From positions 1 through 64,000 of the forward strand of contig CBCYME010000024.1 in assembly GCA_965183835.1 (NCBI GenBank): 64,000 nucleotides of DNA, given 5' to 3'. The notes under the pieces are model-generated. The model had not been told where the DNA came from. It did not search any database and saw nothing but the letters and a program-made list of their open reading frames with translations. The translations under genes and the position numbers were made by a program. Of this stretch, positions 17,848 through 26,516 are shown piece by piece. The stretch is from OMPR01 sp965183835. GTDB lineage: Bacteria; Pseudomonadota; Alphaproteobacteria; Rhodobacterales; Rhodobacteraceae. How positions within the stretch are numbered: position 1 is the stretch's first letter; each line of letters begins with the position of its first letter.

Positions 17848-18695
17848 TTGCACAGCTCCCAAAGTCTCAAAACGGGCTTGGTCTTATGCTCGTTGTGATG
17901 TCCGCGATTACTTTCAGCACTGCCGGATTGTTTGCCAAGGGGGTGCAGGCCGCACCTTGGGACATCATTTTTTGGCGCGGCGTATTCTCGGCCGGGTTCA
18001 CGACTATCTGGATTTGGCATCGCGGGCAGCTTTGGGACAACTTTCCCAAAATGGGGATCAGTGGTGTCGCAGCCGCCATTGTGGGCGCGCTTGGCACCTC
18101 CGCTTTCATCGCAGCGTTCAAACTGACCACAATCGCCAATGTTTCCCTGATCTATGCAGTCGCCCCAATGCTGGCTGCGCTCTTGGCCTGGTTCTGGATT
18201 GGCGAGAAGACGTCGAAAGCCGTCATTACCGGTTCGCTGCTCGCACTTGTCGGGGTAACGATCATCGTGTCAGGATCCCTCGGACAGATAAATCTGCGCG
18301 GCGATCTGCTGGCCCTTGGCATGGCAATCGCAATGGCGGTCTTGATGGTGATCTATCGGAGATACCCAACAACGCCAGGCGCCGGCCCCGCTGCGCTGTC
18401 TTCCTTATTGCTCGTGCCTGTTGCGCTCAAATTTGGAGACCCGTTCGGAATTCCGATGCACGAAATCCTGATACTCAGCGCGTTTGGCCTCGTCTTTGCC
18501 ATAGCTTCCGTCACCCTAGCCGAAGGCGCGAAACGCCTCCCCTCTGGCCAGACGGCGCTGCTCAGCACGCTAGAGGTGCCACTAGCCCCAGTTCTGGCCT
18601 TTCTCATTCTCTCAGAAATTCCACACATGCGCACTTTGGCAGGGGGAATGTTGGTGCTGATCGCCGTCTTACTGGCAGCAAAGGATCAAAGATAA
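17844..18695 (+). CDS. EamA/DMT-superfamily transporter
   Basis: A 283-residue inner-membrane protein with about ten hydrophobic helices arranged as two EamA repeats (TFSTAGLFAKG... FWRGVFSAG, and LPSGQTALLSTLEVPLAPVLA in the second). Family members export or import small metabolites such as amino acids; the substrate cannot be predicted. The ATG at 17844 overlaps the stop of the upstream NIF3-insert-like gene (ATGA). A homologue of that gene follows 40 bp downstream. This sandwich arrangement suggests that the two small proteins modulate the transporter or respond to its cargo. Confidence 0.85.
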   Translation: MIAQLPKSQNGLGLMLVVMSAITFSTAGLFAKGVQAAPWDIIFWRGVFSAGFTTIWIWHRGQLWDNFPKMGISGVAAAIVGALGTSAFIAAFKLTTIANVSLIYAVAPMLAALLAWFWIGEKTSKAVITGSLLALVGVTIIVSGSLGQINLRGDLLALGMAIAMAVLMVIYRRYPTTPGAGPAALSSLLLVPVALKFGDPFGIPMHEILILSAFGLVFAIASVTLAEGAKRLPSGQTALLSTLEVPLAPVLAFLILSEIPHMRTLAGGMLVLIAVLLAAKDQR

Positions 18696-18735
18696 CCCCC
18701 AACGAACACATCTGGCTCAATAAGGAAAATTTCAA

Positions 18736-19194
18736 ATGACCAATCTCATCGCATACAAAGCCAATTCCGGACGGCTCGTACCGGTTTGGACAATTGAGGT
18801 GCAGACCTTGCTAGAAGACACAGACCGCATCCTTGATGCTGTCATGACCGTCCATCCGCTCAGCTTTGGCAGGTATCAACGCAATGCAAGCGTTTCAGCG
18901 ATTGGCACTGAAACCACCCAACCAGAGCCGAATTCAACAACGACGACTCATGTCGCAGGGTTCGAAGCAGGATCAACCGAAACCTATCCGATGGTTGAGT
19001 TGAAAATATCCATCGAACGAGATCTAGACGTTCTTTCCAAAGTCATGGACGCAATAATCTATGTACATCACTACGAAGAACCCGTCATTTTCATCAGAGA
19101 GGACTGGGCGAGCCGCGCGGCCTATGATCCGCAAAGCAACAACCCGAACCGTTGGTGGAACAACAGCAAAGGCTTACCTGACCGGGTGAGTTGA
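18736..19194 (+). CDS. Small protein resembling the NIF3/CutA-like insert domain (paralogue 2)
   Basis: A 152-residue soluble protein related to that at 17380-17847. The C-terminal part has VHHYEEPVIFIREDWASRAAY, very close to the HPYEEPA signature of the NIF3 insert, and the N-terminal part has FGRYQRNASVSAIGT, matching its GNY..CSFS..G block. The ending NNPNRWWN matches GNPNKYWN of the paralogue. It is co-directional with the EamA gene 40 bp upstream and preceded by AAGGA, so all three form an operon. No NIF3 metal-binding core is present. The function is unknown. Confidence 0.65.
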   Translation: MTNLIAYKANSGRLVPVWTIEVQTLLEDTDRILDAVMTVHPLSFGRYQRNASVSAIGTETTQPEPNSTTTTHVAGFEAGSTETYPMVELKISIERDLDVLSKVMDAIIYVHHYEEPVIFIREDWASRAAYDPQSNNPNRWWNNSKGLPDRVS

Positions 19195-19232
19195 ACAGGG
19201 TGCGCCAAAATAGAGGCGACCAGAGAACGCCC

Positions 19233-20579
19233 CTACATCCCCCAAGAGGCGCATTTCCGATCAATGGTTTTGCGCGACACACCAAGCCTGCGCGAGGCCT
19301 CGGCGCGATTGCCTCCACAGGCGTCCAACACTTGCATGATGTGGCGTTGCGTCACCAGATCCAGCGATTCAATCGCCTGCATCCCAGTAACTTGTCCGGC
19401 GCCAGCGAACTCTTCTGGGAACTCACCCAAAATCACCGAACGTTCAATTGTATTGCGAAGCTCGCGCACGTTGCCGGGCCAGTCATAGCGACACAGCTTC
19501 AGCAAGGTTTCTTCGTCCAACTCCAACCCCGGAAGCGCAAGCGTCTTTGACATCTGGTCCATGAACAATGCAGCCAGCTCAACGATATCGTCAGATCGAT
19601 CCTTAAGGTCCGGCATGTCGATGCTGACCACGTTGATCCGGTGATACAGATCAGATCGAAATTTACCATCTGCGACTGCCTGATCCAGATCCACGTTGGT
19701 GGCAAAGAAAATCCGTAGGTTCAGCGGAATGTCCCGCTCTGCCCCGACCGGACGAATGCGTTGATCCTCTAAAACACGCAGCAAGGCCACTTGGGTCTGC
19801 TCTGGCATTTGCGCAACTTCGTCCAGAAACAAAACGCCCCCATCTGCCAACAGAAACAACCCATCCCGGCTGCGCCCGTTTTCGTCGATCATCCCAAACA
19901 GCTCTTCGGTACAATGCTTGGGCGAAATCGCGGCGCAGTTCACCGCCACAAACGGCTTTTCAGCCCGGTCCGATATCGCATGCAATGTTCTTGCGGCAAC
20001 CTCTTTGCCCGTTCCAGTTTTGCCCAGAAACAAAACAGGGGTTGGCAAAGGTGCAAGACGCGCCAGCATTTCACGCACCTGTTCAATTGGCGTAGAATTC
20101 CCCAATAGGCGCCCCCGCGCCGAACCCTCTTCGGACAAAAGCGCGTGCTTAAGAAGCGAGTTATCCCGGCGCAGTATCTTGCGGTCCAAGGCCCGCGCGA
20201 CCGCGTTCAGGATTTGGTTTGCTCGAAACGGTTTCAGAACGAAATCCACAACGCCCATACGCAGGGCTTCGATGGCCGTTTCCAGATCAGCATAGGCCGT
20301 GATCAAAATGGCGTCCGAAAACAGGCCAACCCTGCCCTGTTCGCGCAGCCAATCCAACCCGGTCTTGCCCGGCATGATGTTGTCCAGCACCACAAGGTCA
20401 AAGTGATGCTTGTCAAGAATTGCCGATGCTTCAGCAGCAGAGCCGGCTTGTTCAACCCGCTTACACCGTGGTGACAAAATCTTGGTCAGGAAATTGCGCA
20501 TCCCAGGTTCGTCATCGATCACAAGAATCGATGCATCCACAAGGCTTTCGCCATACTCATCCTGCTTGTACGATGACAT
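19233..20579 (-). CDS. NtrC-type AAA+ response regulator lacking the GAFTGA loop
   Basis: A 448-residue regulator. The receiver domain has the acidic pair at residues 22-23 and phosphoacceptor Asp66 in LVVLDNIMPG. The AAA+ domain has Walker A GKTGTGKE and Walker B GGVLFLDEVAQMP. Between them the usual sigma-54 contact sequence GAFTGA is missing: ELFG is followed directly by MIDENGRSRDGLF. The C-terminus is a Fis-type helix-turn-helix (GGNRAEASRRLGVSRKTIDR). Rhodobacter capsulatus NtrC also lacks GAFTGA and works with sigma-70, so this protein probably does not use sigma-54. It is the last gene of the fdh operon, and the kinase at 14610 is the likely partner. The start at 20579 is favoured over upstream 20663. 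Confidence 0.88.
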   Translation of the reverse strand: MSSYKQDEYGESLVDASILVIDDEPGMRNFLTKILSPRCKRVEQAGSAAEASAILDKHHFDLVVLDNIMPGKTGLDWLREQGRVGLFSDAILITAYADLETAIEALRMGVVDFVLKPFRANQILNAVARALDRKILRRDNSLLKHALLSEEGSARGRLLGNSTPIEQVREMLARLAPLPTPVLFLGKTGTGKEVAARTLHAISDRAEKPFVAVNCAAISPKHCTEELFGMIDENGRSRDGLFLLADGGVLFLDEVAQMPEQTQVALLRVLEDQRIRPVGAERDIPLNLRIFFATNVDLDQAVADGKFRSDLYHRINVVSIDMPDLKDRSDDIVELAALFMDQMSKTLALPGLELDEETLLKLCRYDWPGNVRELRNTIERSVILGEFPEEFAGAGQVTGMQAIESLDLVTQRHIMQVLDACGGNRAEASRRLGVSRKTIDRKCASWGM

Positions 20580-20584
20580 CGCTC

Positions 20585-20710
20585 TCAATCCAGCCGAACC
20601 GACGCGCCCGAATGTACATCCTGCGAAGCAAACCCAAGATTGCTCAGCACCAGATTTGCGCAAACCGCCACCAGAACGACCCCGGCAAATCCTGTCATCA
20701 TGGCTTTCAT
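20585..20710 (-). CDS. Small single-helix membrane protein in the fdh operon
   Basis: A 41-residue open frame preceded by GGAGAA. It encodes one hydrophobic helix (GFAGVVLVAVCANLVLS) followed by a short polar tail. It lies between the cytochrome b subunit gene and the response regulator, 5 bp upstream of the latter's ATG, so it is probably translated in the operon. A role as a small accessory subunit of the membrane formate dehydrogenase is possible; nothing in the sequence proves it. Confidence 0.55.
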   Translation of the reverse strand: MKAMMTGFAGVVLVAVCANLVLSNLGFASQDVHSGASVRLD

Positions 20711-20777
20711 ACCAATTTCTCCAGTTCGAATAGAATGCATGGCCCGCAGGGTAACAGACGGGCCATGGAGATGGAAA

Positions 20778-21977
20778 TCACTCGGCGGCCGTTCCGCTTT
20801 TTGTGTCAGAGCCTTGGCTCTCCAAAACTTCCTCTAGCCAGAGCGAGTGGTGTTGTTCAGCCCATGCTTCGTCCACTTCGCCAGATCCCATCGCATCATA
20901 AGCACCTTCCATGCCGACCGAACCGATATAGATGTGCGCGAAAATAATCGCCATCAGAACAAAGGCAAGCAACGTGTGCCAGACCTGTGCCAGTTGCATC
21001 TCTTCTTGCGGCGCAAGCACGGCGGGCAACTCTCCCAGCCCAACCAACTGTGGCAGACCGGTTGCGTTCAAAACCGAAAACGATTTGGCAAACAATGGCA
21101 TCTCAAAGGGAAACAGCAACGATACGCCTGTCAACGCAATCGAAGTCCCAAACAGTATGACGGACCAGAAAATGATTTTTTGGCCTGCGTTGAACTTCTT
21201 TGCTGGGGGATGTGCATTCCCGATGATGCCGCCGAACTGTCGAAACCACACAAGATCAAGCCGGCTTGGAATGTTGTTCGCGACCCACATGACGAATACC
21301 ATCACAAGGCCCAGAATAAACGCCCAAGCCACGTTGTTATGGATAAGCTTTGACCAAACCAAAAGCGTCGCGTTCACGTCTTTGCCCAACGCAGGGGCAA
21401 GGACAGCGCGACCAAACAGAACCGCAAGGCCCGTGACCCCCAGCAAGATAAAAGACCCCGCCAATAGCCAATGACCAAAGCGTTCGATGGCCTTGAAACG
21501 AACGAACAAACGCCCCGTGTTCGGCGCATCAGTCCGAACTTTGCCGCGCAACAGATAGAACACAACCAACGCCGCGAGCGTCCCCAGCAACAACCATCCG
21601 CCATAGGTTCGCAGCGGCCCGCGCCGGAACTCAAGCCATGTCATGCCTCCGTCCTGCATCACAACGGTTGCCACTTCTCCGCCTGCCGAAACCTTTAAGT
21701 CAGCCGAACCATAGCGCAAGGCGCGCCACATCTCGGGGTCAGAAACACCCCCAAGCGTGCCCAGTTGCGCGGCAATCCCGGCCGCATTGTCCGCCGATCC
21801 AACTGCATCACGGCGGAACGCGTCATCAACCTTCTGCCCCGCTTGCCGGTTCAGAATATCCTCAAGCGTCTGCGCACCGCCGGTCGATGACCGATCAATG
21901 TCCGCAGGTTTTTCCTGAGCCTGTGCGAAAGATGCCAGCGCAAGCGTCAGAACAAGTGCGAGTGCCATGCGCAGCAT
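20778..21977 (-). CDS. fdoI: Formate dehydrogenase gamma subunit (cytochrome b556)
   Basis: A 399-residue membrane subunit. A signal-like N-terminus (LRMALALVLTLALASFAQA) and a periplasmic stretch of about 110 residues precede one helix (WLLLGTLAALVVFYLL) and the four-helix cytochrome b domain, which begins with RFGHWLLAGSFILLGVTGL; histidines in RFGHW and in WHTLLAFVLMAIIFAHIYIG are the probable haem ligands. It anchors the alpha/beta dimer and passes electrons to quinone. The ATG at 21977 has AAGGAGGAG ahead of it, so it is preferred to one at 22055, which would overlap fdoH. The extended N-terminal region is typical of roseobacter-type enzymes. Confidence 0.9.
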   Translation of the reverse strand: MLRMALALVLTLALASFAQAQEKPADIDRSSTGGAQTLEDILNRQAGQKVDDAFRRDAVGSADNAAGIAAQLGTLGGVSDPEMWRALRYGSADLKVSAGGEVATVVMQDGGMTWLEFRRGPLRTYGGWLLLGTLAALVVFYLLRGKVRTDAPNTGRLFVRFKAIERFGHWLLAGSFILLGVTGLAVLFGRAVLAPALGKDVNATLLVWSKLIHNNVAWAFILGLVMVFVMWVANNIPSRLDLVWFRQFGGIIGNAHPPAKKFNAGQKIIFWSVILFGTSIALTGVSLLFPFEMPLFAKSFSVLNATGLPQLVGLGELPAVLAPQEEMQLAQVWHTLLAFVLMAIIFAHIYIGSVGMEGAYDAMGSGEVDEAWAEQHHSLWLEEVLESQGSDTKSGTAAE

Positions 21978-22051
21978 GGTCGCTCCTCCTTGGAAAAAAT
22001 TAGAATGCAGGACGGCCCAATTCAGGGCCGTCCTGTCAGGATCGAATTGTA

Positions 22052-22645
22052 TCATTCACCCTTGAGCTGGTAAGCGGTGCCCCAACCCCAAGCGCCAGAT
22101 CCAAACCCACGTGCGACCACGCGTTCACGGTAAATCTGGGACACTTGATCCCCATCACCCGCGAGCAAGGCCTTGGTCGAACACATCTCAGCACAGATCG
22201 GCAGTTTGCCTTCGGCCAGACGATTGCGGCCATATTTGGCAAACTCGGCTGTGGAATGGTTCTCTTCGGGGCCACCGGCACAGAAGGTACATTTGTCCAT
22301 CTTGCCACGCGATCCGAAATTACCCGCTTGCGGATACTGCGGCGCGCCAAAGGGGCACGCATAGAAACAGTAACCACACCCAATGCACAGGTCCTTGGAA
22401 TGCAAAACCACACCTTCTTCGGTCTGATAAAAGCAATCGGTTGGACACACGGCCATGCAGGGCGCATCGGAACAGTGCATACAAGCGACCGAGATCGACC
22501 GCTCGCCCGGTTTGCCATCCTCAATGGTGACAACCCGACGACGGTTGATGCCCCAGGGCACTTCATGCTCGTTCTTACAAGCGGTCACACAGGCGTTGCA
22601 CTCGATGCAGCGCTCGGCGTCGCAGAGAAACTTTGCTCTTGCCAT
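22052..22645 (-). CDS. fdoH: Formate dehydrogenase beta subunit (4Fe-4S)
   Basis: A 197-residue iron-sulfur subunit with four cysteine clusters: CIECNACVTAC, CMHCSDAPCMAVCPTDC, CIGCGYCFYACPFG and CTFCAGG. These carry electrons from the molybdopterin subunit to the cytochrome b subunit. It is shorter than E. coli FdoH and lacks the C-terminal membrane helix, so it depends on FdoI for anchoring. It lies 12 bp after fdoG. Confidence 0.92.
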   Translation of the reverse strand: MARAKFLCDAERCIECNACVTACKNEHEVPWGINRRRVVTIEDGKPGERSISVACMHCSDAPCMAVCPTDCFYQTEEGVVLHSKDLCIGCGYCFYACPFGAPQYPQAGNFGSRGKMDKCTFCAGGPEENHSTAEFAKYGRNRLAEGKLPICAEMCSTKALLAGDGDQVSQIYRERVVARGFGSGAWGWGTAYQLKGE

Positions 22646-22657
22646 TTCTCGTTCTCC

Positions 22658-25552
22658 TTACGCTGCCCAGATTTTGCAAAGAGTACATTTCGTCTCTTGC
22701 ATCTGGGTCACTGAGTCATAGCCATAGGTTTGGGCCGTGTTGCTGCTTTCGCCCAACACATAGGGGTCGGCACCGTCGGGGTATTTGTCCCGCAGGTCCT
22801 TGCCCTGGTAATGGCCACCAAAATGGAACGGCATAAAGGCAACGCCTTCGCCGACCCGTTCCGTCACCATCGCCATAACCTTGACCTTGCCGCCTTCCGG
22901 GCCTTCGACCCAGACCTGTTTGCCGTCCCGCACACCAAGATTATTGGCATCACGCGTGTTGATTTCGACAAACATGTCTTGCTGAAGCTCGGCCAACCAA
23001 GGATTGGACCGGGATTCCTCTCCGCCGCCTTCGTATTCAACGAGACGTCCAGAGGTCAGGACAATCGGATAGTCTTTCGAAAAGTCCTGTTTCTGGATCG
23101 AGGCATACAGCGTTGGCAGACGATAGTCGTGACGATCTTCGTAGGTCGGATAATCCTCCACAAGATCGCGACGCGGCGTATACAGCGGTTCGCGATGCAC
23201 CGGGATCGGATCCGGGAAAGTCCACACAACCGCACGTGCCTTGGCATTCCCAAACGGCGCACATTCGTGCTGAATCGCCACCCGCTGAATCCCGCCTGAA
23301 AGGTCGGTTTTCCAGTTGGTTTTTGGTCCAGCCACAGCGTCGATAGCCGCACGTTCTTCGTCCGTCAGATCGCCATCCCATCCAAGATCCATCAGCATCT
23401 GCATGGTGAATTCGGGATACCCGTCCTGAATGTCCGAATTCTTGGAATAGACGCCTTCGGCCAACAGGTTGTCACCATCGCGTTCCACACCGAACCGGGC
23501 ACGGAAGGTCAGGCCGCCTTCGCTGACGGGTTTGGACATGTCATACAGGTTCGGCGTTCCGGGATGCCCCATCTCAGCCGTTCCCCAACATGGCCATGGC
23601 AGACCGTAATAGTCCCCATCTGCCGGACCACCAACCGCTTTCAGCGAGGTGCGGTCAAACGTATGCTGGTTTGCCATGTGCAGCTTGAGCCGTTCCGGGC
23701 TTTGACCCGTGTACCCAATGGTCCACAATCCCTTGTTGAACTCGCGCGTGATGCTTTCCACATTTGGCGTTTCGTCGTCTTCCATTTCGATATTGCGGAA
23801 CAGACGATCGGCCCAGCCAAATTTGTTGGCGAACATGGCCATGATCACGTGATCAGTCTTTGCTTCGAACAGCGGATCAACCACTTTGTCACGCCATTGG
23901 AACGACCGGTTCGAGGCCGTGACCGAACCACGGGTTTCGAACTGCGTCGCCGCAGGCAACAGGTAGCAGCCATCGGTCCGATCATGCAAAACAGCCGAGA
24001 CAGTGGGATACGGGTCAACCACGACCAGCATGTCCAACTTCTCCATCGCCGTTTTCATTTCCGGTCCACGAGTCTGAGAGTTGGGCGCATGCCCCCACAA
24101 AACCATGGCACGCACCTTATCAGGGTTGTCCATGTTATCGGGATCTTCCAGAACGCCGTCGATCCAGCGACTGACAGGAATGCCCTTTAGATTCTGCAGG
24201 CTCTTTTCCTTGCCGTCTGACCCGGTAACCTTGGCAAACTGCGCACCCAGCCATTCTGGATCTTCTTCCCAGACGCGCGCCCAATGGGCCCAAGCGCCAG
24301 CCGACAGACCATAGTAGCCCGGCAAGGTGTGGCTCAGAACGCCAAGATCGGTCGCGCCCTGCACGTTGTCGTGGCCACGGAAAATGTTCGTTCCGCCACC
24401 TTCGGTGCCCATGTTCCCCAACGCAAGCTGAAGAACGCAATAGGCGCGTGTGTTGTTGTTGCCGTTGGTGTGCTGTGTACCACCCATACACCAGATCACG
24501 GTGCCGGGACGGTTGTTGGCCAAAGTCCGCGCAACGCGACGCAACTGTTCACCCGGAGCACCAGTGACGCGTTCGACTTCTTCGGGGTTCCACTTTTTCA
24601 CTTCGGTGCGGATCTGATCCATACCCCAGACACGGGTGCGGATGAACTCTTTGTCTTCCCAACCGTTCTCAAAGATATGCCACAACAGACCCCAGACCAG
24701 CGCAACATCCGTGCCCGGACGGAAGCGGACATATTCATCCGCATGGGCCGCTGTGCGCGTAAACCGCGGGTCACACACGATCAGCGGCGCGTTGTTTTCT
24801 TCTTTCGCCTTGAGCACGTGCAACAGCGACACAGGGTGCGCTTCTGCCGGATTACCACCGATGATAAAGATGGACTTGGAATTGTGAATGTCGTTGTAGC
24901 TGTTCGTCATGGCGCCGTAGCCCCATGTGTTTGCAACACCAGCGACTGTGGTCGAGTGACAGATCCGGGCCTGGTGATCCACGTTGTTCGTGCCCCAATA
25001 GGCGGCGAATTTGCGGAACAGATAGGCCTGTTCATTCGAATGCTTGGCGCTGCCCAACCAATAAACGCTGTCCGGGCCGCTTTCTTCCCGGATCTTCATC
25101 ATGCCGTCGCCGATCTCGTCGATCGCTTGCGCCCAGCTGATGCGCTTCCATTCGCCACCCTCTTTCTTCATCGGGTATTTCAGGCGGCGTTCGCCATGGG
25201 CATGTTCGCGCACCGAGGCGCCTTTGGCACAATGTCCACCCAAATTGAACGGGCTGTCATAACCGGGTTCTTGCCCAGTCCAGACACCACTTTCCACTTC
25301 GGCAACGACTGTACAGCCGACCGAACAATGGGTGCAGATAGATTTTATCGTCTCAACGGCCCCGGCTGCAGCAGTCTGCGCATTGGCCTGCGTCACTGTT
25401 CCTCCAGTGGCGCTGATCGCGGCAAGACCACCAATGGCCAGGCCGCTGCCACGCAAAAACGCGCGGCGGTCGACGGATTTTTCCGCGACTTCGGAAAGGA
25501 TACTGGTCCGCTGGGGGCGTCTCGCAACCCCGTTGGTCTTTTTCCTCAGCAT
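22658..25552 (-). CDS. fdoG: Formate dehydrogenase alpha subunit (molybdopterin/tungstopterin), cysteine type
   Basis: A 964-residue catalytic subunit that oxidises formate to CO2 on the periplasmic side. A twin-arginine leader is present (DRRAFLRGSGLAIGG, about residues 29-43). The 4Fe-4S cluster ligands are in CTHCSVGC and GGHCAKG. The metal-coordinating residue is cysteine (DHQARICHSTTV), in the place of the selenocysteine of E. coli FdnG/FdoG. Molybdopterin-binding blocks include GGNPAEAHPVS and the C-terminal dinucleotide domain. The neighbouring tungstate importer suggests that the metal may be W, although sequence alone does not separate W from Mo. AGGGAGG precedes the ATG. Confidence 0.93.
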   Translation of the reverse strand: MLRKKTNGVARRPQRTSILSEVAEKSVDRRAFLRGSGLAIGGLAAISATGGTVTQANAQTAAAGAVETIKSICTHCSVGCTVVAEVESGVWTGQEPGYDSPFNLGGHCAKGASVREHAHGERRLKYPMKKEGGEWKRISWAQAIDEIGDGMMKIREESGPDSVYWLGSAKHSNEQAYLFRKFAAYWGTNNVDHQARICHSTTVAGVANTWGYGAMTNSYNDIHNSKSIFIIGGNPAEAHPVSLLHVLKAKEENNAPLIVCDPRFTRTAAHADEYVRFRPGTDVALVWGLLWHIFENGWEDKEFIRTRVWGMDQIRTEVKKWNPEEVERVTGAPGEQLRRVARTLANNRPGTVIWCMGGTQHTNGNNNTRAYCVLQLALGNMGTEGGGTNIFRGHDNVQGATDLGVLSHTLPGYYGLSAGAWAHWARVWEEDPEWLGAQFAKVTGSDGKEKSLQNLKGIPVSRWIDGVLEDPDNMDNPDKVRAMVLWGHAPNSQTRGPEMKTAMEKLDMLVVVDPYPTVSAVLHDRTDGCYLLPAATQFETRGSVTASNRSFQWRDKVVDPLFEAKTDHVIMAMFANKFGWADRLFRNIEMEDDETPNVESITREFNKGLWTIGYTGQSPERLKLHMANQHTFDRTSLKAVGGPADGDYYGLPWPCWGTAEMGHPGTPNLYDMSKPVSEGGLTFRARFGVERDGDNLLAEGVYSKNSDIQDGYPEFTMQMLMDLGWDGDLTDEERAAIDAVAGPKTNWKTDLSGGIQRVAIQHECAPFGNAKARAVVWTFPDPIPVHREPLYTPRRDLVEDYPTYEDRHDYRLPTLYASIQKQDFSKDYPIVLTSGRLVEYEGGGEESRSNPWLAELQQDMFVEINTRDANNLGVRDGKQVWVEGPEGGKVKVMAMVTERVGEGVAFMPFHFGGHYQGKDLRDKYPDGADPYVLGESSNTAQTYGYDSVTQMQETKCTLCKIWAA

Positions 25553-25656
25553 GTTAACCTCCCTTGCTACCCCACTGGGGCTGGCTGGGTTGATGAAAAC
25601 CTTTGACTGTCGGGCCTAACGCAACCAGTCGTCTCAGGCACGGGTTGATCGGCCTG

Positions 25657-25851
25657 TTAGAAACGGGCCGAGTCAAAATAGGCGCGCGTCTGCGCCGTGT
25701 CCTGCAATCGTGTGGATTGCAAATCAGGCTCAGCGGCCGCTTCGGCCTGTTGCCCGCTGGCCAAAACGGTCACCGCAGCCGCTGGGGCTGCTGTTCCGGC
25801 CAGTTTCAGAAAGTCCCGGCGACTTGTCGTCTCCTTGTCCTTCTGGGTCAT
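25657..25851 (-). CDS. Formate dehydrogenase-region Tat-signal small protein
   Basis: A 64-residue protein that begins MTQKDKETTSRRDFLKLAG, a twin-arginine signal, and has an AAAVTVLASG hydrophobic core followed by only about 30 more residues. Such short Tat proteins are a recognised neighbour of formate dehydrogenase genes. It is thought to help assembly or export of the alpha subunit, but its exact function is unknown. The start at 25851 is chosen because GAGGAACTCTC precedes it. Confidence 0.8.
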   Translation of the reverse strand: MTQKDKETTSRRDFLKLAGTAAPAAAVTVLASGQQAEAAAEPDLQSTRLQDTAQTRAYFDSARF

Positions 25852-25900
25852 GAGAGTTCCTCCTCTCTGTTGGCGGTGGTTGCCCACCAGTTTAAGCGGA

Positions 25901-26506
25901 TCACTCCGCGCTCATTCGAAATCCTTCGGCTTCTATCTCCATGAACACGCGGCCAACCTGACCGACAGCTGCATAGAAAACCGAGTTTTTGGCCGCTTCT
26001 AAATCCGCGAAAAAATGCCCTGCCCACGGAGCGATATGCGTGTTGAAAAAGAGCTTTTGATCCCTGACATCGCGGGCTTGCCCAAATCGGCCAACGATCA
26101 GCGCGCCCATAATCTCCATCAGAGACGCAATGTTATCTTCGGGCTCATAGACGTTTTGTGCCCGCGTCAGGCCCCGCGCGGCCATATCCTGACGCAATTT
26201 CGCCAGCGGCTTTTCATTCAGGAACCCGGTCAGGTAATAGCTTGCATAGGGCAACAGCTCACCCCGGCCCAAACCAATGAACAGCTTGTTGAATTCGCTT
26301 TCGATCGCCGCTGGTTTCGACAACTTGGCAATCTTGGCCAGCGCATTGATTGCCACACCCAGTGGGGTCTCGTCGCCTGACAGGCCCGACGTCATGCTCA
26401 GCAGGTCCGCATTTGGTGGCCCAGACAAGATCGTGCCGAGATAGTTATAAAGATCCGCCCGCAGGCGATCTTCCTCAGACACACGGAGGTCTTGCGCTAC
26501 ATTCAT
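25901..26506 (-). CDS. TorD/DmsD-family molybdoenzyme chaperone
   Basis: An all-helical protein of 201 residues from the ATG at 26506 (an ATG at 26524 is also possible). The TorD-type core has LRADLYNYLGTILSGPP and EFNKLFIGLGRGELLPYAS (the family's conserved F..LF.G.G.....P..S). Members bind the Tat signal of a molybdoenzyme and hold it until the cofactor is inserted; the client here is almost certainly FdoG. It lies downstream of the DUF3306 gene, overlapping or nearly so, and upstream of the small Tat protein gene. Confidence 0.85.
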   Translation of the reverse strand: MNVAQDLRVSEEDRLRADLYNYLGTILSGPPNADLLSMTSGLSGDETPLGVAINALAKIAKLSKPAAIESEFNKLFIGLGRGELLPYASYYLTGFLNEKPLAKLRQDMAARGLTRAQNVYEPEDNIASLMEIMGALIVGRFGQARDVRDQKLFFNTHIAPWAGHFFADLEAAKNSVFYAAVGQVGRVFMEIEAEGFRMSAE

Positions 26507-26516
26507 TTGGGTATCC

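Noticed and set aside
22658..25552. Selenocysteine formate dehydrogenase
   Set aside because: The position aligned with selenocysteine of FdnG is cysteine (RICHST) and no in-frame TGA is present.
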